A DNA stretch of 36,970 bases from a virus, in the IMG/VR virus record IMGVR_UViG_3300031754_000013, positions 1 through 36,970 of that record; one strand, written 5' to 3'. The notes under the pieces are model-generated. The model saw only the letters and a list, made by a program, of their open reading frames with translations, was not told the origin of the DNA and ran no database searches. A program made the translations under genes and the position numbers. This document shows positions 27,041 to 35,462 of this stretch, in pieces. Each line of letters begins with the position of its first letter. Position 1 is the stretch's first letter.

Positions 27041-27966
27041 TGATTTTTCAGCCTTCGATTGATTTCATTCTTGGCTAGCTCGTCGCCCCAATCAGCAAGC
27101 AATTTCAATCTGCCCAATGGGGCTTGCGTCAAATCCCCAGCCCTTTTCAAGTCCTCAGCGTTTGGTTGCTCTCCCGGCTTAACGAGTCGCCGTGTTCTCG
27201 TAATCAAATCCTGCGAACTAGAACTTGCAGGAGCGGTTTCCGCGGGCACCAACCCGCTCGGACCTTTGGTAAATCCGAATGCTTCTGGCTGTTGTTTCAT
27301 CGCCGCCATTATTTCTCTTCCGCGCATCTCGTAGAATTGAGCTACAGACGGCAGCGGCGCTCCCTTAGGCGGTTCAGGAATCCCAAAGGCTTCGGGTTGC
27401 TGCTTCATCGCAGCCATGATGTCCTTGCCGTGATTGGCATAGAACTCTTCCGCAGAAGGCAATGGTGCTCCAGTTTCCTTAAACTCTGGCTTATTGAACC
27501 ATTCCAAAACATTGCCTTTGGTCGGAACTTTCCCCCCGCCAGCCGCATACGCTCCACCAGCTAAGGATCCGATGTCTCCACCAAGTTCTGGCTGGCCAAC
27601 TAAACCCCCAGCTTCCCGACCCAGGAATTTGCCTGCCGCTGCTCCAAGAATCCCTCTGGCTATGGGATACAAAGGAGCCAGGCTGCGTGCCGCGATAGCT
27701 TCAACTCCCATGCCAGCAGTACCAATAGCGCCTAGTCCAGCGGCGGCAATGGGCGCTCCTTGAGCAATTTCCTCTTCTTCTCCGCCGCCTGCCGGTCGCG
27801 GCAATTTCTGAGTAAGCCTAGCCCAAGCTTCTTTCCATGTATGCGGCAGCCCCCAACCAGTATCGGGCTGCGCATTAAGTGGTGTGGCTTTGCTCATGTC
27901 GAAAAGCGGCGTAGGCGTAGAAATAGGAGTCGCCTTGCTCATGTCAAAAATAGGACTATTGCCCAT
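27037..27966 (-). CDS. Ejection-type protein with tandem repeats
   Basis: The ATG at 27966 (AGGAG nine bases upstream) gives 309 residues; a TTG at 27975 is less likely. Two N-terminal copies of (P)(I/L)FDMSKATP(I/L) are followed by a hydrophobic Gly/Ala segment (about 75-135; GLGAIGTAGMGVEAIAARSL) that could insert in membrane. Two copies of a ~36-residue unit follow: PLPSxxxFYxxxGxxIMAAM then KQQPEAFG. A charged helix ends the protein. Gene order (after two other internal-protein-like genes) suggests a P22-type ejection protein. Confidence 0.65.
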   Translation of the reverse strand: MGNSPIFDMSKATPISTPTPLFDMSKATPLNAQPDTGWGLPHTWKEAWARLTQKLPRPAGGGEEEEIAQGAPIAAAGLGAIGTAGMGVEAIAARSLAPLYPIARGILGAAAGKFLGREAGGLVGQPELGGDIGSLAGGAYAAGGGKVPTKGNVLEWFNKPEFKETGAPLPSAEEFYANHGKDIMAAMKQQPEAFGIPEPPKGAPLPSVAQFYEMRGREIMAAMKQQPEAFGFTKGPSGLVPAETAPASSSSQDLITRTRRLVKPGEQPNAEDLKRAGDLTQAPLGRLKLLADWGDELAKNEINRRLKNQ

Positions 27967-29347
27967 CAGGGACAACTCCTAGGTCTTTGGTCCCTTGTGC
28001 GTTTGTGTAGTGCATCTTTCCGTCTTTTCCTGGGACCTTATGCGTTGCTTCTGGTGGCGGTCCTGTAGGTGACTTCTGCGCTGGCTTGCTAGCTTCGCCA
28101 AGGGTTGTAGTAGTCCCGTCCTTCGCAAGTATCGGAACATCATGCGCATTGACCCTTCCAAGTGAGTTTGTCTCTGGGTCTTTGTGGAGCTTGATGGTGT
28201 ATTCCGCTTGCTTTTTGTAGCTGTCGTATTTCACGTCCTGGTATTTATCGATGAGTTCGCCCAAGTCCTTAGAAAGCTGTGGGCTGAGAGGGCCAGTCCC
28301 TTGCAGTTGCCCAATAGCTCCATTGATGCGCTCGACGAGCGAACCAGCGCCCTTCACGTCAGCAAACACTTGCGGATTGACGCGCGCAATGTCGCCGTTT
28401 GCTTTCATCTCAAATACAGCGGCTCCGAGAGGAGCGAGGGAAGCCGCTACCTGATTCCCTGCTAGACCTTGCGCGATAGCTGTCTTTACAGCATCGGCTT
28501 GACGTGAATACTTGGCATAGTCGTCGCCTTGCTTCTGTAGGTTCTCTAACCCTTGCCGGCCGGTAGCATTGGCACTCTCTGCCTGCCGTCCTAGCAAGGC
28601 GCGGTAATTAGCTTGCTGCTGTTCGTACTGAATAGCTGGAGTGACTTGGCCGGCCTGCTCAGTTTTCTTTTGCGCTTCTGCTGTCAGGGCTGCATTCTTG
28701 GCCTGTTCTGATGGCACAAGCGCCGCCGCCGCTTGGCCACGTAGCAAAGTACCAGCAGCAGATTGTTCCGTCGCGGCTGTTTTGCGCCTTTCCAGTTCAT
28801 TGGCAAGGTCTTTGGCGTGTCCCAAAGTAGATGCCAAATGCATCGACATGCTTTCATCGCTGTAATTGCCGCCGAATCCCTGCAACACTTGTGCTGCTTG
28901 CTGTGCGCTTATAGACCCATTTGTGACCAACCCCCCCAGCCCGTTTTTAAGCACGCTCTCTCGTTGCGCTGGGTCTGGTATCTTTTTAGCTGAATCATAG
29001 ACGCCGCCTATCAAATCGTTTTGAGTAGCTTGATTTGTTAGCTGGTCAGTCTGGAGCTTGGCCATCTTGGTCTGCTTATCAAGCAAAAGATTCGACAGGG
29101 TAAGAGCGGTCTGTGGGCGCACGCCACTCAGTACTTGCGGGTCTTGTAGAACAGCCCCTAAGTCGCCATTGTTACGCGCATAGGCAGCCATCAAAGTCTG
29201 CTGTTCCTGTTGTGCTTGGCGAGCGTTCTGGAGTTCAAGCTGGCGCATTTGGTGCTCTTGCTGGCCAGCCTGTAATTGCTGCACCCCTGCAAGTTGCTGA
29301 ACCGGAGATTCCGGCTGTTTAATCATCAACGCGGGGAAGCCGCCCAT
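27956..29347 (-). CDS. Internal/ejection protein, long Gln-rich helical
   Basis: A 463-residue protein rich in Gln and Ala, with heptad-like helices (QLAGVQQLQAGQQEHQMRQL; LELQNARQAQQEQQTLMAAY), a central helical region and a Gly/Pro/Lys-rich tail. There are no strands or catalytic motif. Such long all-helical proteins encoded after the tail hub are ejected with DNA in P22-like phages and form a periplasm-spanning channel. The start follows the preceding stop directly. Confidence 0.65.
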   Translation of the reverse strand: MGGFPALMIKQPESPVQQLAGVQQLQAGQQEHQMRQLELQNARQAQQEQQTLMAAYARNNGDLGAVLQDPQVLSGVRPQTALTLSNLLLDKQTKMAKLQTDQLTNQATQNDLIGGVYDSAKKIPDPAQRESVLKNGLGGLVTNGSISAQQAAQVLQGFGGNYSDESMSMHLASTLGHAKDLANELERRKTAATEQSAAGTLLRGQAAAALVPSEQAKNAALTAEAQKKTEQAGQVTPAIQYEQQQANYRALLGRQAESANATGRQGLENLQKQGDDYAKYSRQADAVKTAIAQGLAGNQVAASLAPLGAAVFEMKANGDIARVNPQVFADVKGAGSLVERINGAIGQLQGTGPLSPQLSKDLGELIDKYQDVKYDSYKKQAEYTIKLHKDPETNSLGRVNAHDVPILAKDGTTTTLGEASKPAQKSPTGPPPEATHKVPGKDGKMHYTNAQGTKDLGVVPDGQ

Positions 29348-30649
29348 TTATGCCCTCAATGCTTCTTTCAAGAAACCATCAAAAAGTTCCTGAGTTTCAA
29401 GACGCAATTTCCTGTCCGTTCTAATAGCCGCTGCCCATCGCTCGCCAACTTGTTTGTAGAATAGCCAGAATTGCCGCATTCGCGGAGTGTCGCGCAGCCA
29501 ATTCCGAACCGCAAACCACTTGGGCGTATACCATCCATAAAGTTCTCCAGCTACCCAACAAGGTATATAAGTACCGCCGTTAGCTGCTGCTGGGATACTG
29601 CCAGCTTCTGCTAATGGGTTGCTACTGCCAAGCAAGCCAGCTTGCTGGAGCATCAAGTACTGGCTGATGTTCCCGATTCCGCCATTCAAGGAGTTGGCTA
29701 TCCCAGCATAGCCCGAAGCCGTAGCTGCCCCTGCGTTCTGTAGCGAGTTGCCTACTTGCTGCCCAGTAGAGGCATTGATGTTGGCAATGTTGGCAGAACC
29801 TTGCTGCCCTAACTGGCCAAGCTGAGAGGCAGTAGTCTGCCCAACGCCAGCCAATGCCGCTAACCTGTTAAACGTATTAGCCTGGTTTCCCTGGAAGATG
29901 TTGTATCGTTGCTGGTATTCGGTTAGCGCCCGATTGTAGACATTAGAGTATTCGTTGCTGGCATAGTTCTGGGCGTACTGCTCCAAGGCTTGGCCAGTAT
30001 TGCCTGATAGCAGCCCTCCTTGCGCCGCCGCTGAGTTCTGTAGGGCTTGCTGACCCTGCTGGAGCCGAAATTGATAGCCAGGGTCATTTTGCTCGGTTGC
30101 CGCCGTGGGAGCTACAAAGGGCTGATTGAAGCCTTGAAGTAACGAACCATAGCCTATCTGCCCGCCAGCGGGAATAGAAGTAGTGCCGCCCTGGGCATTG
30201 CCTACCTGATTCGGAGCGGTTACAGAGCCTCCTGGGATGCTTCCCCCGCCTTCATTGGCATAGAGCAAGGCGCTGCGCGGCCCACCAGCAACCCCTCCTA
30301 CAGTTTGCTGCGCTGGAAGGCCGCTTAAGCCATTAATTCCAGGCGGTCCTGTCCCTATCGGCGCTGCTCCTGGGGCCGCTGGTGCCCCTTGTGGCGTGAT
30401 TCCTAGACCTGTCTCCAGTTGACTGAGAGCACCACTACCAGCCGCCAGCCAAGGCGCAAAGTTCTGTTGAGTAGTGTTGAACTGATTCTGCTGCTGGGCT
30501 AGTGATTGCTGGCCTAACTGGTATTGCAGGTTGGCGGCGTTAGTAGCTGCGCCAGCTTGCGCATTGGCAGCGCTGGAAGCCCCGACAGAGCCAATGATTG
30601 ACCCGCCAAGGCCAAGCAGTCCAATCGTTAGCAAGCCGCCGAATGGCAC
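29348..30649 (-). CDS. Ejection-type protein with C-terminal CWVA domain
   Basis: The GTG at 30649 (AAGGAG eight bases upstream) gives 433 residues. The hydrophobic N-terminus PFGGLLTIGLLGLGGSIIGS precedes a long Ala/Gln helical region (NAQAGAATNAANLQYQLGQQ). A Gly/Ala-rich middle and a distinct C-terminal ~80-residue domain follow: CWVAGELYGWYTPKWFAVRN then LFYKQVGERWAA. The CWVA...YG...W...R.WL pattern recurs in phage virion proteins. Likely a DNA-transfer protein (P22 gp7/gp20 analog by position). Confidence 0.7.
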   Translation of the reverse strand: MPFGGLLTIGLLGLGGSIIGSVGASSAANAQAGAATNAANLQYQLGQQSLAQQQNQFNTTQQNFAPWLAAGSGALSQLETGLGITPQGAPAAPGAAPIGTGPPGINGLSGLPAQQTVGGVAGGPRSALLYANEGGGSIPGGSVTAPNQVGNAQGGTTSIPAGGQIGYGSLLQGFNQPFVAPTAATEQNDPGYQFRLQQGQQALQNSAAAQGGLLSGNTGQALEQYAQNYASNEYSNVYNRALTEYQQRYNIFQGNQANTFNRLAALAGVGQTTASQLGQLGQQGSANIANINASTGQQVGNSLQNAGAATASGYAGIANSLNGGIGNISQYLMLQQAGLLGSSNPLAEAGSIPAAANGGTYIPCWVAGELYGWYTPKWFAVRNWLRDTPRMRQFWLFYKQVGERWAAAIRTDRKLRLETQELFDGFLKEALRA

Positions 30650-31005
30650 GCTATAAGCTCCTTAATCTGCGCGGTCTGCTCTGTCACCGGCCCATATTTT
30701 GCGAACAGTGACCGTTCGAAGTCATTCTTCGGGAAAGAGAAGTACACTGGAATCCCTTTGGTGAGCATACCCGATTCCAGCATTTCCCGAAGCGAATATG
30801 TGTACTTTTTGCCGCGATAATCGGGATGGACCCAGGAACCAGCAGCATGGAAAGCTGCTTGCACACAAGCAAAGCCTACAATTCTCTCGCCATCGCGCAG
30901 AATGGAAGCCAGTGATGCACCAGGAACTAACTGGACATTCCCCAGCGAACGCGAGAGCTTGTCCAGCTCTAGGATTTGCTGCCCTTCGATGATTTCTATG
31001 TTCAT
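30628..31005 (-). CDS. GNAT-like acetyltransferase fold protein
   Basis: The ATG at 31005 (TGATG coupling) gives 125 residues. Strands IVGFACVQAAFHAAGSWVHP lead to DYRGKKYTYSLREMLESGML, matching GNAT motif A (strand 4, then an R-G-K-x-Y/G loop and helix), and the end has VYFSFPKNDFERSLFAKYG, like motif B. The acetyl-CoA loop is not perfect. Virion-module GNAT-like proteins are seen in P22-like phages from environmental samples, with unknown substrate. An upstream ATG at 31035 would overlap its neighbour more. Confidence 0.65.
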   Translation of the reverse strand: MNIEIIEGQQILELDKLSRSLGNVQLVPGASLASILRDGERIVGFACVQAAFHAAGSWVHPDYRGKKYTYSLREMLESGMLTKGIPVYFSFPKNDFERSLFAKYGPVTEQTAQIKELIACHSAAC

Positions 31006-31271
31006 CAGAACGCTACCAGGGCGATGCGCTTCCATGTCCCATTCCCAAGGTTAACATACAGGAAACTGCCATCCGTTTGCATCGAAAAAGGGATATTGGC
31101 GATTCCTGCCGTAGCCGCCGAAGAGGTCGCCGGCGCGGTAGACGATACCGGCCCTTCCACTCGTTGCAAAAGTCCATTCAGTTGCCGCTGCCAAGAATCT
31201 GTGACTTTGCCATCCTTGTCAGCAATGGGCGAGTTGTACTGAAATGGCGAAACTTTCGGCGGAACACTCAT
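31005..31271 (-). CDS. Small tail-module protein
   Basis: An 88-residue protein: MSVPPKVSPFQYNSPIADKD, DSWQRQLNGLLQRVEGP, an Ala/Ser/Thr linker and the C-terminal strand-rich SFLYVNLGNGTWKRIALVAF. The motif '(D)SWQRQLNGLLQ' is common in small phage tail proteins encoded next to hub or fibre genes. Start overlaps the hub stop by four bases. Confidence 0.6.
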   Translation of the reverse strand: MSVPPKVSPFQYNSPIADKDGKVTDSWQRQLNGLLQRVEGPVSSTAPATSSAATAGIANIPFSMQTDGSFLYVNLGNGTWKRIALVAF

Positions 31272-32860
31272 GCGATTTTAGCGTACTTGCTCACCAGACG
31301 CTCCTCCACTTGATAGGCTGGAGTTGCTTTCAAGTAGCTGTCTATGACGCGCCAAGGTATCGGGTCGCTGCAAGACACTTCATAGATTCTCTGCCGCGAG
31401 CGTCCTAGCCTGCGCCATACCGCGCGTGTCTTGTACTTTCCTGCCTGCCCGACACCGACAAAGTACTGATTAGACCAGGTACGCCCGCCATCGTCTGACC
31501 AGCGCAGCATCAGTTGCGGGTCGCGGGCATTGCCGCTGCCATCGAGCAAGGGCGGGATAGGCCCAAGCCCAGCTTCTAGGTCTACTTGCATCTCGTGATG
31601 GAATACCCATTCTTTTTCTAGATTGATGTGCGGAGAGCGACGCAAACGTTGGATGGGATTGCCAAAGTCATCGGCAAAAGTCCAAGCCGAGCCGCTGGCG
31701 GTAGGAATCTTCATTTGGTAGATGGTCGCGCTATTCCAATCACCTACCAAGTGAGTATTGGTTTGTTGTACAAAGGCATGGCAATTGCTGCGATGCGCGG
31801 AAAAAGTTCCGTCTGAATTCAAAAAAGCTCTCTCATGCCACAATCCTGTAGCCGCGTCATAGAGCCAAGTCGCTCCCTTGCCACCATTGGCTGAGGGGAA
31901 ATAAAGCTGATAGAAGGAATGGCCTTGGTCCTGATAGCTGAAGCCTACAGCATCAGAAATCTGGCTGTAGCCTTGCATGGCATATTCCACAGCATGGTTG
32001 CTGACTCGTTGTGGTGTGTAGCCGTTCGCTCTCCAAACCATCGCTTGTCCGCGAGAATCTCCGCCGAGCCAGAAGATGCTATTGTCCATCTTTGCCGGTG
32101 AGTTTAATGCAGCACAGCCCTGCTCCATCATGCTTCCCTGGATGACATCGAATGGGAAAGGACTATTGCCGGAATCAAAATAGACCACGGAATTCTCCGC
32201 ACCGAGCAACCAAACCTGCCGCTGATTCACAATCATGGAAACCACATTGCCGGGGAATACGGATACCTTGGTTGTGGAAGTTCCCAGCCAAGTCGTCGCA
32301 TCTAGTGGAGCAGAAGCATAAATTTGATTGGACCCAGCGTTAAGCGCGAGAAAGAATCCGTCGCAGTAGGCCACCTGCGAGACAGGCTTATTATTGAAAT
32401 TCGCCAGCGACACGCCCGCAAGTGTGGTGGCTACCAGGTCATAGACGTAGACGTTTCCTGTAGCAGCGATTAGGATTTGCGTCGGTCCCGCAGCCATTGA
32501 AACCGGAGTGTCATCGTTTGGTACAAGGCCAAGCCCAGGAGCCACTATCGAGGTATTTCCCACTGGATTTAGTTCAAAAAATTGCGGACCGAACACCGTG
32601 AAAATCCTGCTCGTTCCTATAAATCCAAAAGGGATGGTATTGAGCTGATTAGTGCCAAGTAGCCCACGGCAATTCCTTGGGTGTCCCGCAGTAAAATTGC
32701 TTGCCAGATAAGCAGTAGCCAATCCCGGTGTCGGATACAGCGCATAGACTGATTTGCCAGCAGCTTCCAGGCGCTCTGGATACCAGTTCAGGCAGCGCTC
32801 ATCATCCGCAGCGGGAGACTGCGATGTGTAGGAAGGTCCCACGAAGGAATATCTTGCTAT
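31268..32860 (-). CDS. Tail hub / packaged-DNA stabilisation protein, P22 gp10-like
   Basis: The family's FVGPSYTSQSPAADDERCLN opening is present, followed by WYPERLEAAGKSVYALYPTP and many beta-propeller-like strands (FFLALNAGSNQIYASAPLDA, VWLLGAENSVVYF). No ATG, GTG or TTG precedes residue F at the family's start. The best in-frame start is ATA at 32858-32860 (GGTAGGTG about four bases upstream), giving ARYSFVGPSY and 530 residues; P22 gp10 is 472. A GTG at 32842 would cut the conserved start and lacks a ribosome site. It closes the head-tail channel after packaging. Confidence 0.8.
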   Translation of the reverse strand: MARYSFVGPSYTSQSPAADDERCLNWYPERLEAAGKSVYALYPTPGLATAYLASNFTAGHPRNCRGLLGTNQLNTIPFGFIGTSRIFTVFGPQFFELNPVGNTSIVAPGLGLVPNDDTPVSMAAGPTQILIAATGNVYVYDLVATTLAGVSLANFNNKPVSQVAYCDGFFLALNAGSNQIYASAPLDATTWLGTSTTKVSVFPGNVVSMIVNQRQVWLLGAENSVVYFDSGNSPFPFDVIQGSMMEQGCAALNSPAKMDNSIFWLGGDSRGQAMVWRANGYTPQRVSNHAVEYAMQGYSQISDAVGFSYQDQGHSFYQLYFPSANGGKGATWLYDAATGLWHERAFLNSDGTFSAHRSNCHAFVQQTNTHLVGDWNSATIYQMKIPTASGSAWTFADDFGNPIQRLRRSPHINLEKEWVFHHEMQVDLEAGLGPIPPLLDGSGNARDPQLMLRWSDDGGRTWSNQYFVGVGQAGKYKTRAVWRRLGRSRQRIYEVSCSDPIPWRVIDSYLKATPAYQVEERLVSKYAKIA

Positions 32861-32879
32861 GGCGCACCTACCCGAAACA

Positions 32880-32888
32880 TGCCATAAT
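32880..32888 (+). promoter_or_regulatory. Extended -10 motif of NUMOD4-HNH gene
   Basis: TGCCATAAT (TG, one base, CATAAT) lies seven bases before the ATG at 32896, implying a leaderless message. Five of six -10 positions match consensus. Confidence 0.55.
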
Positions 32889-32895
32889 ACCCAGC

Positions 32896-33420
32896 ATGGA
32901 AACTTGGAAACCTGTAGTTGGATATGAAGGCGTTTATGAGATTAGCGACCTCGGCCAAGTAAAGCGTATTAGCGGTTGGTCTGACGGCAGGAAAACAAAA
33001 CCTATCGGCATCCTTAAAACAGGACGCAAAAAAAGATACGCCACTGCTGTTCTCCACAATAAGAAGCTTGGAAAGCAAAAGCAGTATCCAGTTCATCGAT
33101 TGGTTCTCGCTGCCTTTGTTGGGCCACTTCCATATGGACACGAAGTGAATCACAAGAACGGCATTAAGCGCGATAATCGCCTTGAAAATCTTGAATACGT
33201 AACGCATTCAGAAAACCAACTCCATTCTTATCGAGTTCTCAATACCCCGACACGCCCAGGCTCCAAACATCACAATGCTAAAATCACCGAAGATGAAGCT
33301 TTGGCAATACGCGCACTGCATAGACGCGGGTGGAGTGGTAAGAAATTGGCGCAAGAATTTGGTATTGGGCCATCGACCGTCTGTTGGATTGTGAAGCGCA
33401 AAGCGTGGAAGCACGTGTAA
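32896..33420 (+). CDS. NUMOD4-HNH homing endonuclease, antisense between neck genes
   Basis: The 174-residue protein has an N-terminal NUMOD4 motif (WKPVVGYEGVYEISDLGQVK, 4-23), an HNH core YPVHRLVLAAFVGPLPYGHE then VNHKNGIKRDNRLENLEYVT (His67, His82, Asn85, His86) and a C-terminal AP2/HTH-like tail (TEDEALAIRALHRRGWSGKK ... GIGPSTVCWIVKRK). It lies antisense between the gp4-like gene (3' ends six bases apart) and the gp10-like gene (starts 36 bases apart, divergent). This is a classic group I-like homing endonuclease architecture without an intron. Confidence 0.92.
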   Translation: METWKPVVGYEGVYEISDLGQVKRISGWSDGRKTKPIGILKTGRKKRYATAVLHNKKLGKQKQYPVHRLVLAAFVGPLPYGHEVNHKNGIKRDNRLENLEYVTHSENQLHSYRVLNTPTRPGSKHHNAKITEDEALAIRALHRRGWSGKKLAQEFGIGPSTVCWIVKRKAWKHV

Positions 33421-33425
33421 TCCTA

Positions 33426-34175
33426 TTATCTGCGAAGTATATATGTATCACTTCGCCAATCGTATGCTGGCCAGCTCGTCTGACCGCTCAAGCCTGGGTC
33501 GCAGCGCAGCACTGGTGCTGGCAAATTGATGTCCTTCAGCGCCTCCAATGTACTAGCCGCGACAGCAACAAGTTCTGGCCGCAGCGGCGTGCCTGGAAAT
33601 TCAGTCGCTAATCGTATCGCTACGTTGTAGCGAAGTGCCTCCGCATAGGCTGGCGGGAAAATGATGTCCGTGGTCGCTAGGTCGGGAAACGTAGTCAGCG
33701 GATTCCATGAATAGATGACGCAGTTGCAGGCCAAGCCGGGGATTATCCAGAAGTTGAGCGTCATTACTGGCGGATTGCCTACAAAGCCATAATCGGGATA
33801 GCAGAACAGCGGATAGGAACCGGAGATATTCTTTACCCTTACGTTGGCCCAGCCATCGAAGTCCAGCAACGTAATCGGTATTTCGCTTGGCTGCGTGGGG
33901 TTGCTGAGAATCTGGCAGCCCATGCGTTGAATCTTGGCTGGCCGAACCATGCTGAAGTTCCCGCCAGTGCCGAGCGTGTAGGTTTGCTGGCCAAGAACGA
34001 ATGGGAAGATGTTGATGTTCTCGCTGAAGATTTTCAGGCCGTCTGCCTGCCAGGTGTCAATCATCTGCTGGAGAATTAGCAGTGCGTCGGCAGACTCCGC
34101 CCCTGATAAGGTTTCGCCGGATGCCACAATCCCCACCAGCCTCGCGGCGCTAGAGATCAGGTCCAGTGCCTTCAA
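33426..34175 (-). CDS. Head-tail adaptor, P22 gp4-like
   Basis: The 249-residue protein begins (TTG) KALDLISSAARLVGIVASGE. It has the family landmarks ADALLILQQMIDTWQADGLK and QTYTLGTGGNFSMVRP, then a strand-rich middle and DIIFPPAYAEALRYNVAIRL. These match the P22 gp4/tail accessory factor family that sits below the portal and seals the channel. The TTG at 34175 has AAAGGGG upstream and preserves the helix. It is longer than P22 gp4 (166). Confidence 0.78.
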   Translation of the reverse strand: MKALDLISSAARLVGIVASGETLSGAESADALLILQQMIDTWQADGLKIFSENINIFPFVLGQQTYTLGTGGNFSMVRPAKIQRMGCQILSNPTQPSEIPITLLDFDGWANVRVKNISGSYPLFCYPDYGFVGNPPVMTLNFWIIPGLACNCVIYSWNPLTTFPDLATTDIIFPPAYAEALRYNVAIRLATEFPGTPLRPELVAVAASTLEALKDINLPAPVLRCDPGLSGQTSWPAYDWRSDTYILRR

Positions 34176-34191
34176 GTTGCCCCTTTACCCT

Positions 34192-34437
34192 TTACCTCTT
34201 TTTGAATACTTCGTGGACGTGATTCGCTGGCTTCAGGCCATGCAGCGCCGGCAGAGAGTTGCCACTTGGCTGTTCGGCCTTGATAGCCGCTAGTTTGTTG
34301 CGCCGTGAATGCTGTGCGCTCTGTACTTGCTCATCTACGCGCACATTACGCTCTAGCGCGGCGGTGTGATGGTTTGCGGGCACGGACAGCTCATGTGCGG
34401 CGTTAACGGTGATTCCGCCTTGCTTGATTTGCGGCAT
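34192..34437 (-). CDS. 81-residue basic protein, unknown
   Basis: MPQIKQGGITVNAAHELSVP opens a His/Ala/Lys-rich protein (NHHTAALERNVRVDEQVQSA, LPALHGLKPANHVHEVFKKR). The ATG overlaps the upstream stop by one base (TGATG). No family recognised. Composition is like the His-rich packaging-module protein at 6254-6541, though I cannot align them. Confidence 0.55.
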   Translation of the reverse strand: MPQIKQGGITVNAAHELSVPANHHTAALERNVRVDEQVQSAQHSRRNKLAAIKAEQPSGNSLPALHGLKPANHVHEVFKKR

Positions 34438-34973
34438 CAGTCTACCTCCACAACACGCTCTGGCAGGTTCAGCTTGCTCGGATGGTCCACCCAGCCATTC
34501 TTTGTCAGGTGCGCTTCGTCCTTTTTGCAGTCTGCCTGGTCAATGGGCGTGGGGAATTGCGGGTCCCAGCCAATAGGCACAAAGCAAGTTGTGTAGGGAT
34601 AGACGATGTTCACACCCTTGTCGCTGCCGTGGCCGGTTACTTGGCCTTGATAGCCATTCTCGATTGCCAGAGCATACGGCATCGGATAGTTGGGGTTTAC
34701 GCGGTCGCCTTTATAGATTGGCTCGGCTTCAGGGTCCACTTTGCCATCCTTCAGCTTGTGCTTGACCGCCAGCTTATACATCACCTTCGGATAGACAGCC
34801 CATTCCTCGCGGATTTGGTCGGCGTAGAGCTTGTCCGTTCCGGTAATGTAGGGCGGTTTTGGGTCGTTCTGCTCCATTGCGCGAATCTGCGCATCCGTGC
34901 GGCCTGCTGAGTCGCGCGTTTCACGAATCAGCACCATCTCATTATTGCGCGGCTGCATTCGTACTACTGGCAT
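34437..34973 (-). CDS. Head-module protein, paralog of the 2783-3127 gene
   Basis: A 178-residue protein with an N-terminal segment MPVVRMQPRNNEMVLIRETR, then VYPKVMYKLAVKHKLKDGKV, AEPIYKGDRVNPNYPMPYAL, a middle stretch with VNIVYPYTTCFVPIGWDPQF, and the end GWVDHPSKLNLPERVV. Landmarks and their order match the 114-residue protein at 2783-3127; this copy has extra N-terminal and central sequence. One copy lies on each side of the coat gene. Function unknown, expression with virion genes. Confidence 0.7.
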   Translation of the reverse strand: MPVVRMQPRNNEMVLIRETRDSAGRTDAQIRAMEQNDPKPPYITGTDKLYADQIREEWAVYPKVMYKLAVKHKLKDGKVDPEAEPIYKGDRVNPNYPMPYALAIENGYQGQVTGHGSDKGVNIVYPYTTCFVPIGWDPQFPTPIDQADCKKDEAHLTKNGWVDHPSKLNLPERVVEVD

Positions 34974-34982
34974 TGGTCCTCC

Positions 34983-35462
34983 TTAGAGAAGTCGCTGGAC
35001 AGCGATAGAGAACGTCGCTGCGCCAGCGGTGGCTGCGGAGCCTGTTACTTTTGGCGTGTAAGTAATCGCCGCCGTGCCATTGGAGCGGAACGTGTAGGCT
35101 CCGAATACCGCCGTGCCGGCAGTAAGCGTCGATGTGGTTACCACGATTGGGCTTTGCGCCTGCACATCATCGGTATATCCAAGCGTGATGTTGGCCGTGG
35201 TATTGGTGACAAACGTTGTCGTTAGCACCATGTAGATGTTGACTTCATACACGCCAGCTGGGGTGGTAGCAGGCAGCAGAGTTACCGCAGTTGCCGCATT
35301 GAATACAGCAAAGCCCTGCGTGAGCTGCGAAGTCGCTGCCACCAAAATATCATTTGCCGCAGCGATGGCGTTGACCTGCGTCATTATGTCGTTGTCGAAG
35401 CATCCCTGCTTGACAATTGGAGTGTAGAAGTTGGCCGGTACTGCTGCCGGTGTGATAGGCAT
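34983..35462 (-). CDS. Beta-rich virion protein candidate (159 aa)
   Basis: MPITPAAVPANFYTPIVKQG opens a Thr/Ala/Val-rich protein with alternating strands (VYEVNIYMVLTTTFVTNTTA, GTAVFGAYTFRSNGTAAITY). Low charge and strand pattern fit a small structural protein such as a decoration or neck component. It directly follows the 223-residue gene. No specific family recognised. Confidence 0.6.
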   Translation of the reverse strand: MPITPAAVPANFYTPIVKQGCFDNDIMTQVNAIAAANDILVAATSQLTQGFAVFNAATAVTLLPATTPAGVYEVNIYMVLTTTFVTNTTANITLGYTDDVQAQSPIVVTTSTLTAGTAVFGAYTFRSNGTAAITYTPKVTGSAATAGAATFSIAVQRLL

